From assembly GCA_963966185.1 (NCBI GenBank), contig CAWZYM010000112.1, positions 125,001-189,000 on the forward strand: a stretch of DNA of 64,000 nucleotides, written 5' to 3'. Positions within the stretch are counted from its first letter, which is position 1, and each line of letters opens with the position of its first letter. The translations under genes were made by a program, and so were the position numbers. Origin of the DNA: Rhabditoides inermis. Its lineage: Eukaryota > Nematoda > Chromadorea > Rhabditida > Rhabditidae. The notes under the pieces were generated by a model. It was not told the DNA's origin. It saw only the letters and a program-made list of their open reading frames with translations, and searched no databases. Below, one piece after another: positions 35,230-46,243 of the stretch.

Positions 35230-37969
35230 ATGAGCGACCGGCAGGCGCGTGAGCGATTCGGCAAAGCTATTTCGAAGGTTTCTAATTTAGATACATTCGA
35301 ATATAACACAACATTTTTCGGCAACACAAGATCTATCAGTTTCAAAAAAGCGGGAATCACAGAAACTATTTTATATATTCAAACCAGTGAATATTACTAC
35401 GTAGATGTAGTAGTGTTGTATTATGTAGTTATTTGTATTTTCAATCATGACAATCTGACTAGTGAGTTTGTAATATGTATGTTTTATTTTCGTAGTTCTC
35501 CAATGTGAAAAAATTTCTTTGAAATTTGAGAAAAGGACATCCATTCTCTTTCGAAAAGTACGTAAGTAAAGAGAAGAAGTTTGTCTGGATCTGATTCAAC
35601 AAAAGCACATGCATAAAATCTCTTTGCAGCTGACTAAAATATCAAAACAAACCTGCTCTTTCGAATTTATGAAATTAGAACATAAATATTATGCATTATA
35701 ATAACTTATTTATAGTGAATTATAATGAAAATTTGGCCTATTTCACACCTTACATTATATATTTTTACTGTTTAAAAACACATTTTAGAGTGATTCGAAA
35801 GAGCAGGTTTGTTTTGATATTTTAGTCAGCTGCAAAGAGATTTTATGCATGTGCTTTTGTTGAATCAGATACAGACAAACTTCTTCTCTTTACTTACGTA
35901 CTTTTCGAAAGAGAATGGATGTCCTTTTCTCAAATTTCATTGACGGTATATTTGGATAACTTTTTTGTTGTATTTATAAATTTCAGGCGAGACTATTGTT
36001 CTGTACGATGAGTGGAAAGAAGCAGATCCCGCATTGCGATTCATCTTTCTCGGTACTCGGTCCGGATTAGAGAGATTAGCTGTCTGCTTGCGTGTTCTAG
36101 TAGATGGTACTTACGCAAGCCGGCCGGAGGATTCTGCACAAGTGTTCAGGATACTTCCTGATGTGAGTGACAATTATATATCACACTGTCTTCGTAAAAA
36201 TCGGACGAGGTGATTACTAGGAGCTATGTCAGCGCACTATGTCAACAAAAGTCGTTTTTGTCAAATATGAAAATTTGGCTCATCAAGGGACCACTACTAA
36301 ACAAACGTGTTTTGTTTTGTAAATGAGCACGTTTTCACGAATATCGATTGCATTGTCTTTCACAATCCGGACAGTTGAAAATGATCTGTAAACAATGCAC
36401 ACAGTTCTGTTTAGTTTACCAATATCAATCTGAAGTAACTAGAACAGATTGTAGTATCAGAATCTACGCATTGTAAATAGAATTATAATATTCATTAATC
36501 CAACGCTTTATAGGACCCGGATGGAGGTGATGGAGTCGTTGTTATTATGTCATCTCACTCCGTTCGTGCGTATTTCGCAGTGTGGACGGTACTTCGGAAA
36601 CTCATGGGTGATGATTGGCGCGGATTTCCGCAAGTTGTCATGGGTCAGTTATTTTCTATTATTCTACTTTTCATATTGTTTTGATTGTAGATTTGGAATC
36701 TGCCTCGCTAAACGCAGTACGGATGCACTTCCCATCAACTGCCATCACACTCTGCTACTATCATCTTCGTAGCGCCTGGCGATTGCAGTGGCGCAAGAAG
36801 CGGGGTGAGTGATAAATCGTAATTTATGCATAATGATGTTAGGAGACGATCCCATGACTGCGAAATTAGACACATTCCTACTTGGTTGCACTGGGTTACC
36901 ATTCATTCGCCACGACCGTGTCTCTCTCGCGTTTGACGAGCTTTCGGACGCACTACCCTCTTCTCCTGCCAACAACAGTGAGTGAGGATTGTGTTGGGTT
37001 ATTGAATACGGAGTATTGATTACATGTTTGTACTGTAGGAATCCGCGCGTATATGAGGCGAATGTACTGTGGCGCGTCGTCGATGTTCGCTCCGGCAGAC
37101 TGGTCGCACTTCAACAGGATTGTTCAAGGACAGCCCATCACTAACAACAGACTTGAAGGAGTCCACAAGAATCTGAAGGTATCATTAGTTGCACATTTCA
37201 ATCCAGATAAATTTTTTGAATTTAGATGAAGTACGGTACGCGTACAAATCTGAGTAAGTGGATGTGGCTACACAGGCGTCGGAGCCATATGCAAGTGCGT
37301 CGCACTGCAGCGATTCGAGCAGACCCCCACTACATTCGACAGAAGCCGCAGGTGAAATATATTTAACTTTTTGGTTATGTCATAAAAATTAGCGCGGTCT
37401 CCACCGATACGTCGCATTTCGAGCGATGGTGCTTCTGGATGGAGGAGGCGAGTCGGACGGACAGCGATCTTTGCGTATTGGACGATACCTGAAGGTAATT
37501 GATGATAATATAAACGTTTCATTTTGTATGCTTTAGGCACGCAAGCTCGAGTCTCCTACTCTTCGCAAGAAACAGTCTGATGATGCGAAGAAGAAGACGC
37601 AGAAGAAGGTTCCTGCTACTCAAAAGACGCAGAAGAAGTCGACCACTAAGAAGAAGAAGAAGTCTGCTGATGCAAATGAGGGGGACCTCGTCTTGGAGAA
37701 GAAGGTAAAGAAGTCTGCTGTGCGGAAGTGGACAAGGCCTGTCGCAGTGAACAAGATGGATGCGGATGCTGCATGGGAGGAAGATCCGCGGACACTGAGG
37801 GTGGAGGACACATGGAAGGTAACAATTTGTCACATATAAATCCTCCTAACATTTCATTCAGAAGTTCTCACCCTATTACATGAGCAGCGGAGAGAACCTC
37901 TGGACAAGTGGAGAGCAGAGTTGGGGTGAATGGGTGAACGAGTACAGGCATGGTAACGGTATGCTGTAG
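35230..37969 (+). CDS. MULE-type transposase gene, full C-terminus
   Basis: Third member of the tandem array, with exons displaced by exactly 2,430 bp: 35987-36162, 36514-36643, 36691-36804, 36843-36977, 37039-37178, 37226-37351, 37393-37494. The next exon, 37537-37818, reads past the point where the second copy stops and encodes a lysine-rich tail (KKKTQKKVPATQKTQKK and similar). A last exon, 37862-37969, ends NEYRHGNGML and TAG. DDE and C-x2-H motifs are as in the second copy. The basic tail could bind DNA or direct nuclear entry (inference). The candidate start ATG at 35230 is the same as in the second copy and equally uncertain. Of the three copies this is the only one with a plausible complete 3' end, so it is likely the source gene. 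Confidence 0.75.
35519..35940. mobile_element. Foldback element in MULE intron, second copy
   Basis: Same element at the same place as 33089-33510, displaced by 2,430 bp. It was therefore present before the tandem duplication and was copied with it. Confidence 0.65.
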
Positions 37970-38030
37970 AATATATGTGAGCTTAGCCTGTTAGAGATAT
38001 GTAGATATGTCTGGCCAGGGAAATTCCTGC
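37970..38030. other. 3' flank of MULE gene
   Basis: ATATATGTGAGCTTAGCCTG and GATATGTAGATATGT follow the stop codon. The same flank is repeated within the minisatellite region at 38843 and 40195, so the gene's 3' end has been copied into the neighbouring mosaic. Confidence 0.6.
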
Positions 38031-38766
38031 GCAACGCACAGGGCTATTCCGCCGATGGCGGTACAGTCGGACGCGACTGCTTGTGTGAAGTCTGAAACGT
38101 CACTCGACTTTCTAGAATCTGAAAATTAAGAAATATAAATATTGTATTTATCTGTCTCGTGTGACCGACTTCAAGAAAATATCATGGTCCATAGGGCTCC
38201 GATGAAATTCACTACTTGAATAGAGCCTCATAGTCAGGGTGGGTACAGTTCTGGTTCCAGCTGTCTTCGACAACAACACACCGGTGTGAGGGGGAGACAT
38301 GGCGTGGCAGTCTGCCAAGAATGCCAAGTCTGACAAGCGATTGCAACTCTTCGGTGTTCGAGAAACCAGCTACAATTTTATTTGCATCGTTTCTGTCACC
38401 TCGAGATGAGCAGAATGATGTCTTGTTTTTGTGATTTCGACCATTTTGAACATTTCCAGGTAGTGCCACCCGTGCTAGTTTCCAGTTGAACTTGAGTGAT
38501 TGCGCAAATCCACACTCGACTCACTTATTTATGACCCTTCCCCACCGGCAAACGGTCGTGGCAGACTGCTAAACCATGCCTCCTCTCGCTCCGCCCTATC
38601 CAACTGTTTTTTTTGTGTTTAAGAAATCAGCTGTGATTGTCCGTGTACCGGCTTTCTCTCATCGAGACGAGTAACATGACGTATTTCAATTTTAATTTGG
38701 ACTATTTTGAACAAAAACAGATATCGCCAACCGGGCTAATTTCCAGATCAACTTGAGTGATGGTGC
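38031..38766. repeat. Downstream repeat (DSR) copy 1
   Basis: About 735 bp from GGGCTATTCCGCCGATGGCG to GAGTGATGGTGCATGCCCAG. It contains two diverged versions of one roughly 150-bp module (TTTGGACTATTTTGAACA / TTCGACCATTTTGAACAT, then CTAATTTCCAG.T.AACTTG). No frame is supported: the 62- and 85-codon antisense frames repeat only because the DNA repeats. Confidence 0.8.
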
Positions 38767-39299
38767 ATGCCCAGGGAAATTCCTGGCCAGGGAAATTCCT
38801 GGCCAGGGAAATTCCTGCCCAGGAAAATTCCTGGCCAGGAAAACTGTAGAATATATGTGATCTTAGCCTGTTAGAGATATGTAGATATGTTTGTTATACC
38901 TTTACATACATACCCTCTTGTAGATTTATATGAAATCTTTATGAAACATATATATACACTTGTATCTATAATTCCTGGCCAGGAAACTTCCTGGACAGGA
39001 AAATTCCTGGACAGGGGAATTCCTGGCCAGGGAAATTCCTGGCCAGGGAAATTCCTGGCCAGGGAAATTCCTGCCCAGGGAAATTCCTGCCCAGGGAAAT
39101 TCCTGCCCAGGAAAATTCCTGCCCAGGAAAATTCCTGCCCAGGCAAATTCCTGCCCAGGGAAATTCCTGCCCAGGGAAATTCCTGCCCAGGGAAATTCCT
39201 GCCCAGGGAAATTCCTGCCCAGGGAAATTCCTGCCCAGGAAAATTCCTGGACAGGGAAATTCTTGCCCAGGGAAATTCCTGGCCAGGGAAATTCCTGCG
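38767..39299. repeat. Palindromic 16-bp minisatellite, with a copied MULE 3' flank
   Basis: Units of CCAGGGAAATTCCTGG or close variants at 38767-38842 and 38971-39299. Between them, 38843-38970 copies the MULE gene's last bases and 3' flank (CTGTAGAATATATGTGATCT) plus an AT-rich CATATATATACACTTG tail. Every unit is a perfect or near-perfect palindrome around AATT, and junctions between units are palindromic around GGCC. Confidence 0.9.
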
Positions 39300-40036
39300 C
39301 ATCGCACAGGGCTATTCCGCCGATGGCGGTACAGTCGGACGCGACTGCTTGTGTGAAGTCTGAAACGTCACTCGACTTTCTAGAATCTGAAAATTAAGAA
39401 ATATAAATATTGTATTTATCTGTCTCGTGTGACCGACTTCAAGAAAATATCATGGTTCATAGGGCTCCGATGATATTCACTACTTGAATAGAGCCTCATA
39501 GTCAGGGTGGGTACAGTTCTGGTTCCAGCTGTCTTCGACAACAACACACCGGTGTGAGGGGGAGACATGGCGTGGCAGTCTGCCAAGAATGCCAAGTCTG
39601 ACAAGCGATTGCAACTCTTCGGTGTTCGAGAAACCAGCTACAATTTTATTTGCATCGTTTCTGTCTCCTCGAGATGAGCAAAATTATGTCTTGTTTTTGT
39701 AATTTCGACCATTTTGAACATTTCCAGGTAGTGCCACCCGTGCTAGTTTCCAGTTGAACTTGAGTGATTGCGCAAATCCACACTTGACTCACTTATTTAT
39801 GACCCTTCCCCACCGGCAAACGGTCGTGGCAGACTGCTAAACCATGCCTCCTCTCGCTCCGCCCCTATCCAACTATTTTTTTGTGTTTAAGAAATCAGCT
39901 GTGATTGTCCGTGTACCGGCTTTCTCTCATCGAGACGAGTAACATGACGTATTTCAATTTTAATTTTGACTATTTTGAACAAAAACAGATATCGCCAACC
40001 GGGCTAATTTCCAGATCAACTTGAGTGATGGTGCAT
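39300..40036. repeat. Downstream repeat (DSR) copy 2
   Basis: Same unit as 38031-38766, 1,268 bp further on, with a few substitutions (for example ATGATATTCACT for ATGAAATTCACT). Flanked on both sides by the palindromic minisatellite. Confidence 0.8.
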
Positions 40037-40365
40037 GCCCAGGGAAATTCCTGGCCAGGGAAGTTCCTGGCCAGGAAACTTCCTGCCCAGGAAAATTCCT
40101 GGCCAGGAAACTTCCTGGCCAGGAAAATTCCTGGACAGGGAAATTCCTGGCCAGGGAAATTCCTGGCCAGGTACAGGCATGGTAACGGTATGCTGTAGAA
40201 TATATGTGATCTTAGCCTGTTAGAGATATGTAGATATGTTTGTTATACCTTTACATACATACCCTCTTGTAGATTTATATGAAATCTTTATGAAACATAT
40301 ATATACACTTGTATCTATAATTCCTGGCCAGGAAAATTCCTGGACAGGGAAATTCCTGGCGAATA
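40037..40365. repeat. Palindromic minisatellite with copied MULE 3' end
   Basis: Minisatellite at 40037-40171 and 40318-40362. The segment 40172-40317 begins TACAGGCATGGTAACGGTAT, identical to the last codons of the full-length MULE gene, and continues through its 3' flank, confirming duplication of the gene end into this mosaic. Confidence 0.85.
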
Positions 40366-40683
40366 GGAAATCACACCATCACACCACCACACCACCACAC
40401 CATCACACCATCATACCACTCACACAACCCACACCTCCACTACTGTACACCACCACACCACCCACACCACATATAGGAAATCACACCACCACACCACCAC
40501 ACCACCACACCACCACACCACTCACACAACCCACACCACCACACCACCACACCATCAACATAATCAGTCGTAGAGAATAGTGTGGTTGTGTTAAGTTGTG
40601 GTGGTGTGCTTGTGTGATGGTGTGGTGGTGTGATGGTGTGGTGGTGTGGTGGTGTGGTGGTGTGATGGTGTGAACTCCATATT
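40366..40683. repeat. CACCACA/TGTGGTG microsatellite arranged as an inverted repeat
   Basis: The plus strand is CACCACACCA-rich from 40370 to 40560 and switches to GTGGTGTGGT-rich from 40600 to 40675, around ATAATCAGTCGTAGAGAATA. The two arms can pair. The block interrupts the minisatellite and is flanked by AATAGGAAATCACACCAT and GGTGTGAACTCCATATTG. Confidence 0.85.
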
Positions 40684-41016
40684 GCCGAAATTCCTGGCCA
40701 GGAAAATTCCTGGACAGGGAAATTCCTGGCCAGGAAAATTCCTGGCCAGGGAAATTCCTGGCCAGGGAAATTCCTGGCCAGGGAAATTCCTGCCCAGGAA
40801 AATTCCTGCCCAGGAAAATTCCTGGCCAGGAAAATTCCTGGCCAGGGAAATTCCTGGCCAGGCAAATTCCTGCCCAGGGAAATTCCTGCCCAGGGAAAGT
40901 CCTGCCCAGGGAAATTCCTGCCCAGGGAAATTCCTGCCCAGGAAAATTCCTGCCCAGGAAAATTCCTGGACAGGGAAATTCCTGCCCAGGGAAATTCCTG
41001 GCCAGGGAAATTCCTG
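40684..41016. repeat. Palindromic 16-bp minisatellite
   Basis: About 20 units alternating CCAGGGAAATTCCTGG and CCAGGAAAATTCCTGC forms, leading directly into DSR copy 3. The plus strand reads open in several frames because three units make 48 bp with no stop. Confidence 0.9.
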
Positions 41017-41755
41017 CGCATCGCACAGGGCTATTCCGCCGATGGCGGTACAGTCGGACGCGACTGCTTGTGTGAAGTCTGAAACGTCACTCGATTTTCT
41101 AGAATCTGAAAATTAAGAAATATAAATATTGTATTTATCTGTCTCGTGTGACCGACTTCAAGAAAATATCATGGTTCATAGGGCTCCGATGAAATTCACT
41201 ACTTGAATAGAGCCTCATAGTCAGGGTGGGTACAGTTCTGGTTCCAGCTGTCTTCGACAACAACACACCGGTGTGAGGGGGAGACATGGCGTGGCAGTCT
41301 GCGAAGAATGCCAAGTCTGACAAGCGATTGCAACTCTTCGGTGTTCGAGAAACCAGCTACAATTTTATTTGCATCGTTTCTGTCTCCTCGAGATGAGCAA
41401 AATTATGTCTTGTTTTTGTAATTTCGACCATTTTGAACATTTCCAGGTAGTGCCACCCGTGCTAGTTTCCAGTTGAACTTGAGTGATTGCGCAAATCCAC
41501 ACTCGACTCACTTATTTATGACCCTTCCCCACCGGCAAACGGTCGTGGCAGACTGCTAAACCATGCCTCCTCTCGCTCCGCCCCTATCCAACTGTTTTTT
41601 TGTGTTTAAGAAATCAGCTGTGATTGTCCGTGTACCGGCTTTCTCTCATCGAGACGAGTAACATAACGTATTTCAATTTTAATTTGGACTATTTTGAACA
41701 AAAACAGATATCGCCAACTGGGCTAATTTCCAGATCAACTTGAGTGATGGTGCAT
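41017..41755. repeat. Downstream repeat (DSR) copy 3
   Basis: Same unit as the previous DSR copies. Distinguished by CTGCGAAGAATGCCAAG in place of CTGCCAAGAATGCC, and CATAACGTATTTC near the end. Confidence 0.8.
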
Positions 41756-42600
41756 GCCCAGGGAAATTCCTGGCCAGGGAAATTCCTGGCCAGGAAACTT
41801 CCTGGCCAGGAAAATTCCTGGACAGGGAAATTCCTGGCCAGGGAAATTCCTGGCCAGGGAAATTCCTGGCCAGGGAAATTCCTGGCCAGGGAAATTCCTG
41901 GCCAGGGAAATTCCTGCCCAGGAAAGTTCCTGCCCAGGGAAATTCCTGCCCAGGGAAATTCCTGCCCAGGAAAATTCCTGCCCAGGAAAATTCCTGCCCA
42001 GGAAAATTCCTGCCCAGGAAAATTCTGGCCAGGAAAATTCCTGGCCAGGAAAATTCTGGCCAGGAAAATTCCTGGCCAGGAAAATTCTGGCCCGGAAAAT
42101 TCCTGGCCAGGAAAATTCTGGCCCGGAAAATTCCTGGCCAGGAAAATTCCTGGCCAGGAAAATTCCTGGCCAGGCAAATTCCTGCCCAGGCAAATTCCTG
42201 CCCAGGGAAATTCCTGCCCAGGGAAATTCCTCCCCAGGAAAATTCCTGCCCAGGAAAATTTCTGGACAGGGAAATTCCTGGCCAGGGAAATTCCTGTCCG
42301 GGAAAATTCCTGGCCAAGAAAATTCTGGCCAGGAAAATTCCTGCCCAGGGAGATTCCTGCCCAGAGAAAATTTTTGCCCAGAGAAATTCCTGCCCAGGGA
42401 AATTCCTGCACAGGACAATTCCTGCCTAGGGAATTCCTGCCAAGGAAAATTCCTGTCCAGGGAAGTTCCTGCCCAGGGAAATTCCTGCCCAGTGAAATTC
42501 CTGGCCAGGGAAATTCCTGGCCAGGGAAAATCCTGCCCTGGGGAAATTCCTGCCTAGGAAAATTCCTGGCCAGGGAAAATTTCTGACCAGGAAAAAATTC
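41756..42600. repeat. Longest palindromic minisatellite array
   Basis: About 52 units. Around 42020-42150 a 15-bp variant (GGAAAATTCTGGCC) alternates with the 16-bp unit. Towards the right end units degenerate (CCAGAGAAAATTTTTGCC). Frames of up to 438 codons on the minus strand and 280 on the plus strand cross it, but are repeat artefacts. Confidence 0.92.
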
Positions 42601-43475
42601 ACTATTTACACTACTCGCCACATGGAATAGCAAAAGTGTGGGCCCGAGTGCCCCCGGTGTGGGCCCGAGTGGGCCCGCGCCCCGTATTCGATCATATCGA
42701 AATATTTTCTTATGAAATTTTGTATGCATAATGAGAAAAGCATTCCGCATCGATCTGAGTTTACAGAATTTTGAAATTTTGATTTTGATATTTCCGGGCT
42801 CACATCCTGTGGGACCGGCGGTCCCACTGAGTGTCCCCGGTGTGGGACCGTGTGAGCCCGACGGGCTCACTCTGTGCCCCCGGTGTGGGACCGTGTGGGC
42901 CCAAACACGATATCTTCCTATTTCGTCAAAAACAAACATTACTAACGTAATCCACATAGTGTATTTAGGCTGGAAACATGTTTTGAGCGAAAAAAAATAA
43001 AACATGTTTCACTCATCATGACATCATGAGATGACGTCACTTTGCCGTTTCGACAGGTCACACTTTTCCGCTTTTCATTTAAAAAAAAATACTCTAGTGT
43101 TTATTGTTTTGTTTGTAAGCTACGTGTGGAATCTGATTTTCTTATTTAAATTGCATATATGTTTGATATATGATTGGTCCTCCGATGAAACAAACCCTCT
43201 TTAGTGCATCCAGTCCCCTCTATTGTCATCCAATAGCATATGGCTACTTTGCCTTCAGCGGTTACAGTCTGCTGCGCGACTGGTGGTGTCACTGGGTCAA
43301 CTTCTGAAAAGACACTCGAAATGTCAAAATGCACTTTTGATAAAACACAAATATTAAAATCAATTGTGTCTCGTTTTCCGAATCAGGAATTTACCATGTT
43401 TCAAAGGGTTCCGATGAAGTTCAACATATTCCGTTCAATACCCACGTCTTCATTCATACAGTACTCACGTGACGC
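42601..43475 (+). repeat. GGGCCC-rich element F, copy 1
   Basis: Starts CACTACTCGCCACATGGAAT, then a block of short inverted motifs (GTGGGCCCGAGTGCCCCCGG, GTGGGACCGTGTG), then CATCATGACATCATGAGATG and a segment GTCTGCTGCGCGACTGGTGG. No coding signal. Three long copies occur here (others 45385-46243 inverted, 48588-49378 direct). Probably a non-autonomous transposon or part of one. Confidence 0.75.
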
Positions 43476-43610
43476 ACATGCATGGGTGCCACGAGTGAGC
43501 GTGGGCAGTGAGAGAGAGCGTGGCGTCCGATCAAAATGTGAACTGCACCACTGAACTTCCCATCTTTTACTCATTATTGTCATAATGTTGTTTCAGCATC
43601 TCGTTTTCAT

Positions 43611-44585
43611 GATTACCACAACTTTTCACACTTGACTCTTGTTTCGAGAACCCGGTGCCAGAGGGGAGGGGGCGGGGCGTAGAGGAGTCGCTTCCCTCTG
43701 GCTGTGCCATGCCACAGGCGGGCGAGACTGCGACGCAATAACATATCTGACTTCCCCATTTCAACTTCATGAATTCAAAATTTATCAATCTGAAACTGTT
43801 CTCAGTTTGTCACAAACTTTTAGTGCCTCAAAAAGAGGTATCATAAGGACATAAGCAACTAACACCATGGAGTCCACGCTTTCAGACCACTCTCGTTTGC
43901 GCACGACGTTATTTGAGAAACCAGCTACGATTTTTGTTGCAATGTTGTCGTGCCTGTGAGATCTTATTTTTGACATCTTATTTTTGAAATTTGGACCACT
44001 TTGAACACATCCAGGAATTGCCACCCTGACTTAATACCAGTTCAAGATAAGTGACTGTGTGGCGGCGTGGCTTGATGCCAAGACACGACATTTTGCCAAA
44101 GGGAAAGAGCCATAAAAGAGGGAGTTGGAGGTAGATTTGCGCATTCACTCATCTTTAACTGGCAATTAGTCCGGGTGGCAATTCCTGGATGTGTTCAAAA
44201 TGGTCCAAATTTCAAAAAAAAGATGTCATTTTACTTGTCTCAACGAGACAAAAACACTGCAACAAAAATCGTAGCTGGTTTCTCAAACAACGCCGTGCGC
44301 AAACGAGACTGGTCTGAAAGCGTGGACTTCATGGTGTTAGTTGCTTATGTCCTTATGAGACCTCTTTTTGAAGCTCTAAATGTTTGTGACAAACTGAGAA
44401 CAATTTTAGATTGAACAATTTTTAATTCATGAAGTTGAAGTGGGGAAGTCACATATGTTATCGCGTCGCAGTCTCGCCCGCCTGTGGCAGGGCACAGCCA
44501 GAGAGACGCGACTCCTCTACGCCCCGCCCCCTCCCCTCTCGCACCGGGTTCTCGAAACAAGAGTCGTGTGTGAAAAAAATTGTGA
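43611..44585. mobile_element. Foldback element with about 440-bp arms
   Basis: Left arm 43611-44062 and right arm 44146-44585 are inverted copies (GTTTCGAGAACCCGGTG against CACCGGGTTCTCGAAAC; GGAATTGCCACCC against GGGTGGCAATTCC), with a loop of about 83 bp. The arm's inner part (AAATTTGGACCACTTTGAAC) is a diverged relative of the DSR module. No transposase frame is present. Confidence 0.8.
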
Positions 44586-45300
44586 AGAAATAAACTTTAA
44601 TATGATAATTCAACTTTCTGCGGCAGACTACTGTAATTTCTCACAGTTCGGAAATCAGTTACGATTTCTGTTGCACTGTCTTCGTCTTTTCGATACGAGT
44701 AAATTGTTATCTTATTTTTGAAATTTGGAATATTTTGAGCATAACCATTTATCGCTACCCGGGCTAATTTCCAGTTGAACTTGATTGATTGTGCAAATCC
44801 GCCTTCTACTCTTTCTTTTATGACCCTCTCACATGTCTGCCGCACTCTCTATCCACCCCACTCTCTCACTACACACTCTCACTCTTGGCACTCATGCGCT
44901 TCACGTAAGTAAGTACTGTATGATGGCGTGAGTAGTAAACGGATTACATCGGAAACCGGAACCGTATGAAACATGGTATATTCTTGATTCGGAAAGCAAG
45001 ATACAATCGATTATGATATTTCGGATGCTTCATTTTTACATTATTCAAAAGTCGAGTGTCGTTTCAGTAATTGGCCTAATTACACAAGCAGTCGCGCAGC
45101 AGACTGAACCGCCATCAGCAAAGAGCCATATACGAGTGCAAAAGTGAGAGAGTGTGTATATTGAGAGCAAGCAGAGCAAGCCAAACCGATCACAAGCTCA
45201 AATAAGAGTGACTGGATGCGGCGAAGAGTCTTGTTTCTCGCGGGATCAATCATCTATGAAAATCTGATGTGAGAAACTGAGTAATGTACCATATTGCCCA
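44586..45300. repeat. Diverged DSR module and diverged F element remnant
   Basis: 44640-44815 resembles the DSR module (GAAATTTGGAATATTTTGAG, CTAATTTCCAGTTGAACTTG). 44930-45150 resembles the inverted right part of element F (GTATGAAACATGGTATATTC, GTCGCGCAGCAGACTGAAC). Both are clearly older than the other copies. Confidence 0.6.
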
Positions 45301-45306
45301 ATATGT

Positions 45307-45344
<38 letters not shown>

Positions 45345-45372
45345 TCTCTCACTCACTCACTCTCACCCATGC
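45301..45372. repeat. (TC)n microsatellite
   Basis: TCTCTCTC run at 45308-45350, passing into CTCACTCACTCACTCTCACC. Confidence 0.95.
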
Positions 45373-45384
45373 TCACTCACAACA

Positions 45385-46243
45385 CCCACTGTTTGAGGAC
45401 GTGGGTATTGAACGGAATATGTTGAACTTCATCGGAACCCTATGAAACATGGTATATTCCTGATTTGGAAAAAAAGACACAATCGATTTTAATATCTGTG
45501 TTTTATCAAAAGTGCATTTTGACATTTCGAGTGTCTTTTCAGAAGTTGACCCAGTGACACCACCAGTCGCGCAGCAGACTGTAACCGCTGAAGGCAAAGT
45601 ATCCATATGCTATTAGATGACAATAGAGGGGACTGGATGCACTAAAGAGGGTTCGTTTTATCGGGGGACCAATCATATATCAATCATATTTGCAATTCAA
45701 ATAATAAAATCAGATTTCACACGTAGCTTACAAACAAAACAATAAACACTAGAGTAGTTTTTTTTTTAAATGAAAAGCGGAAAAGTGTGACCTGTCGAAA
45801 CGGCAAAGTGACGTCATCTCATGATGTCATGATGAGTGAAACATGTTTTATTTTTTCGCTCAAAACATGTTTCCAGCCTAAATACACTATGTGGAATACG
45901 TTAGTAATGTTTGTTTTCGATGAAAATGGCGAAATAGGAAGATATCGTGTGTGGGCCCACACGGTCCCACACCGGGGGCACAGAGTGAGCCCGTCGGGCC
46001 CACACGGTCCCACACCGGGGACACTCAGTGGGACCGCCGGTCCCACAGGGTGTGAGCCCGGAAAAATCAAAATCAAAATTTCAAAATTCTGTGAACGCAG
46101 ATCGATGCGGAATGCTTTTCTCATTTAGCATACAAAATTTCATAAGAAAATATTTCGATATGATCGAATACGGGGCGCGGGCCCACTCGGGCCCACACCG
46201 GGGGCACTCGGGCCCACACTTTTGCTATTCCATGTGGCGAGTA
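45385..46243 (-). repeat. GGGCCC-rich element F, copy 2, inverted
   Basis: Inverted copy of 42601-43475, about 98% similar by eye. With copy 1 it makes a giant inverted repeat of about 3.6 kb (42601-46243) that encloses the foldback element. Confidence 0.75.

Larger units (their letters stand above)
32149..37586 (+). repeat. 2,430-bp near-identical tandem array
   Basis: Two full units (32149-34578, 34579-37008) and a partial third (37009-37586). Each unit runs from a MULE intron through the gene's 3' end, then the upstream region and 5' exons of the next copy. The junction between units is at CTGCTTAGGAGATGA, which is itself repeated twice (32725-32755). Divergence is well under 1%. Confidence 0.9.

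Noticed and set aside
41679..43005. Open frames of 212-438 codons on both strands with repeating NFPGQEFPWAGISLG-type or GKFLPREIPAQGNS-type residues
   Set aside because: The 16-bp minisatellite has no stop in any register over 48 bp, so long frames appear on both strands. The longest also runs into element F. No independent coding evidence.
43785..44414. Conserved 79-codon frame (MAIPGCVQ.GPNFK.KMS) on both foldback arms
   Set aside because: The two frames are the same DNA in inverted arms, related frames are present in DSR units with stops, and there is no start context or homology that I recognise.
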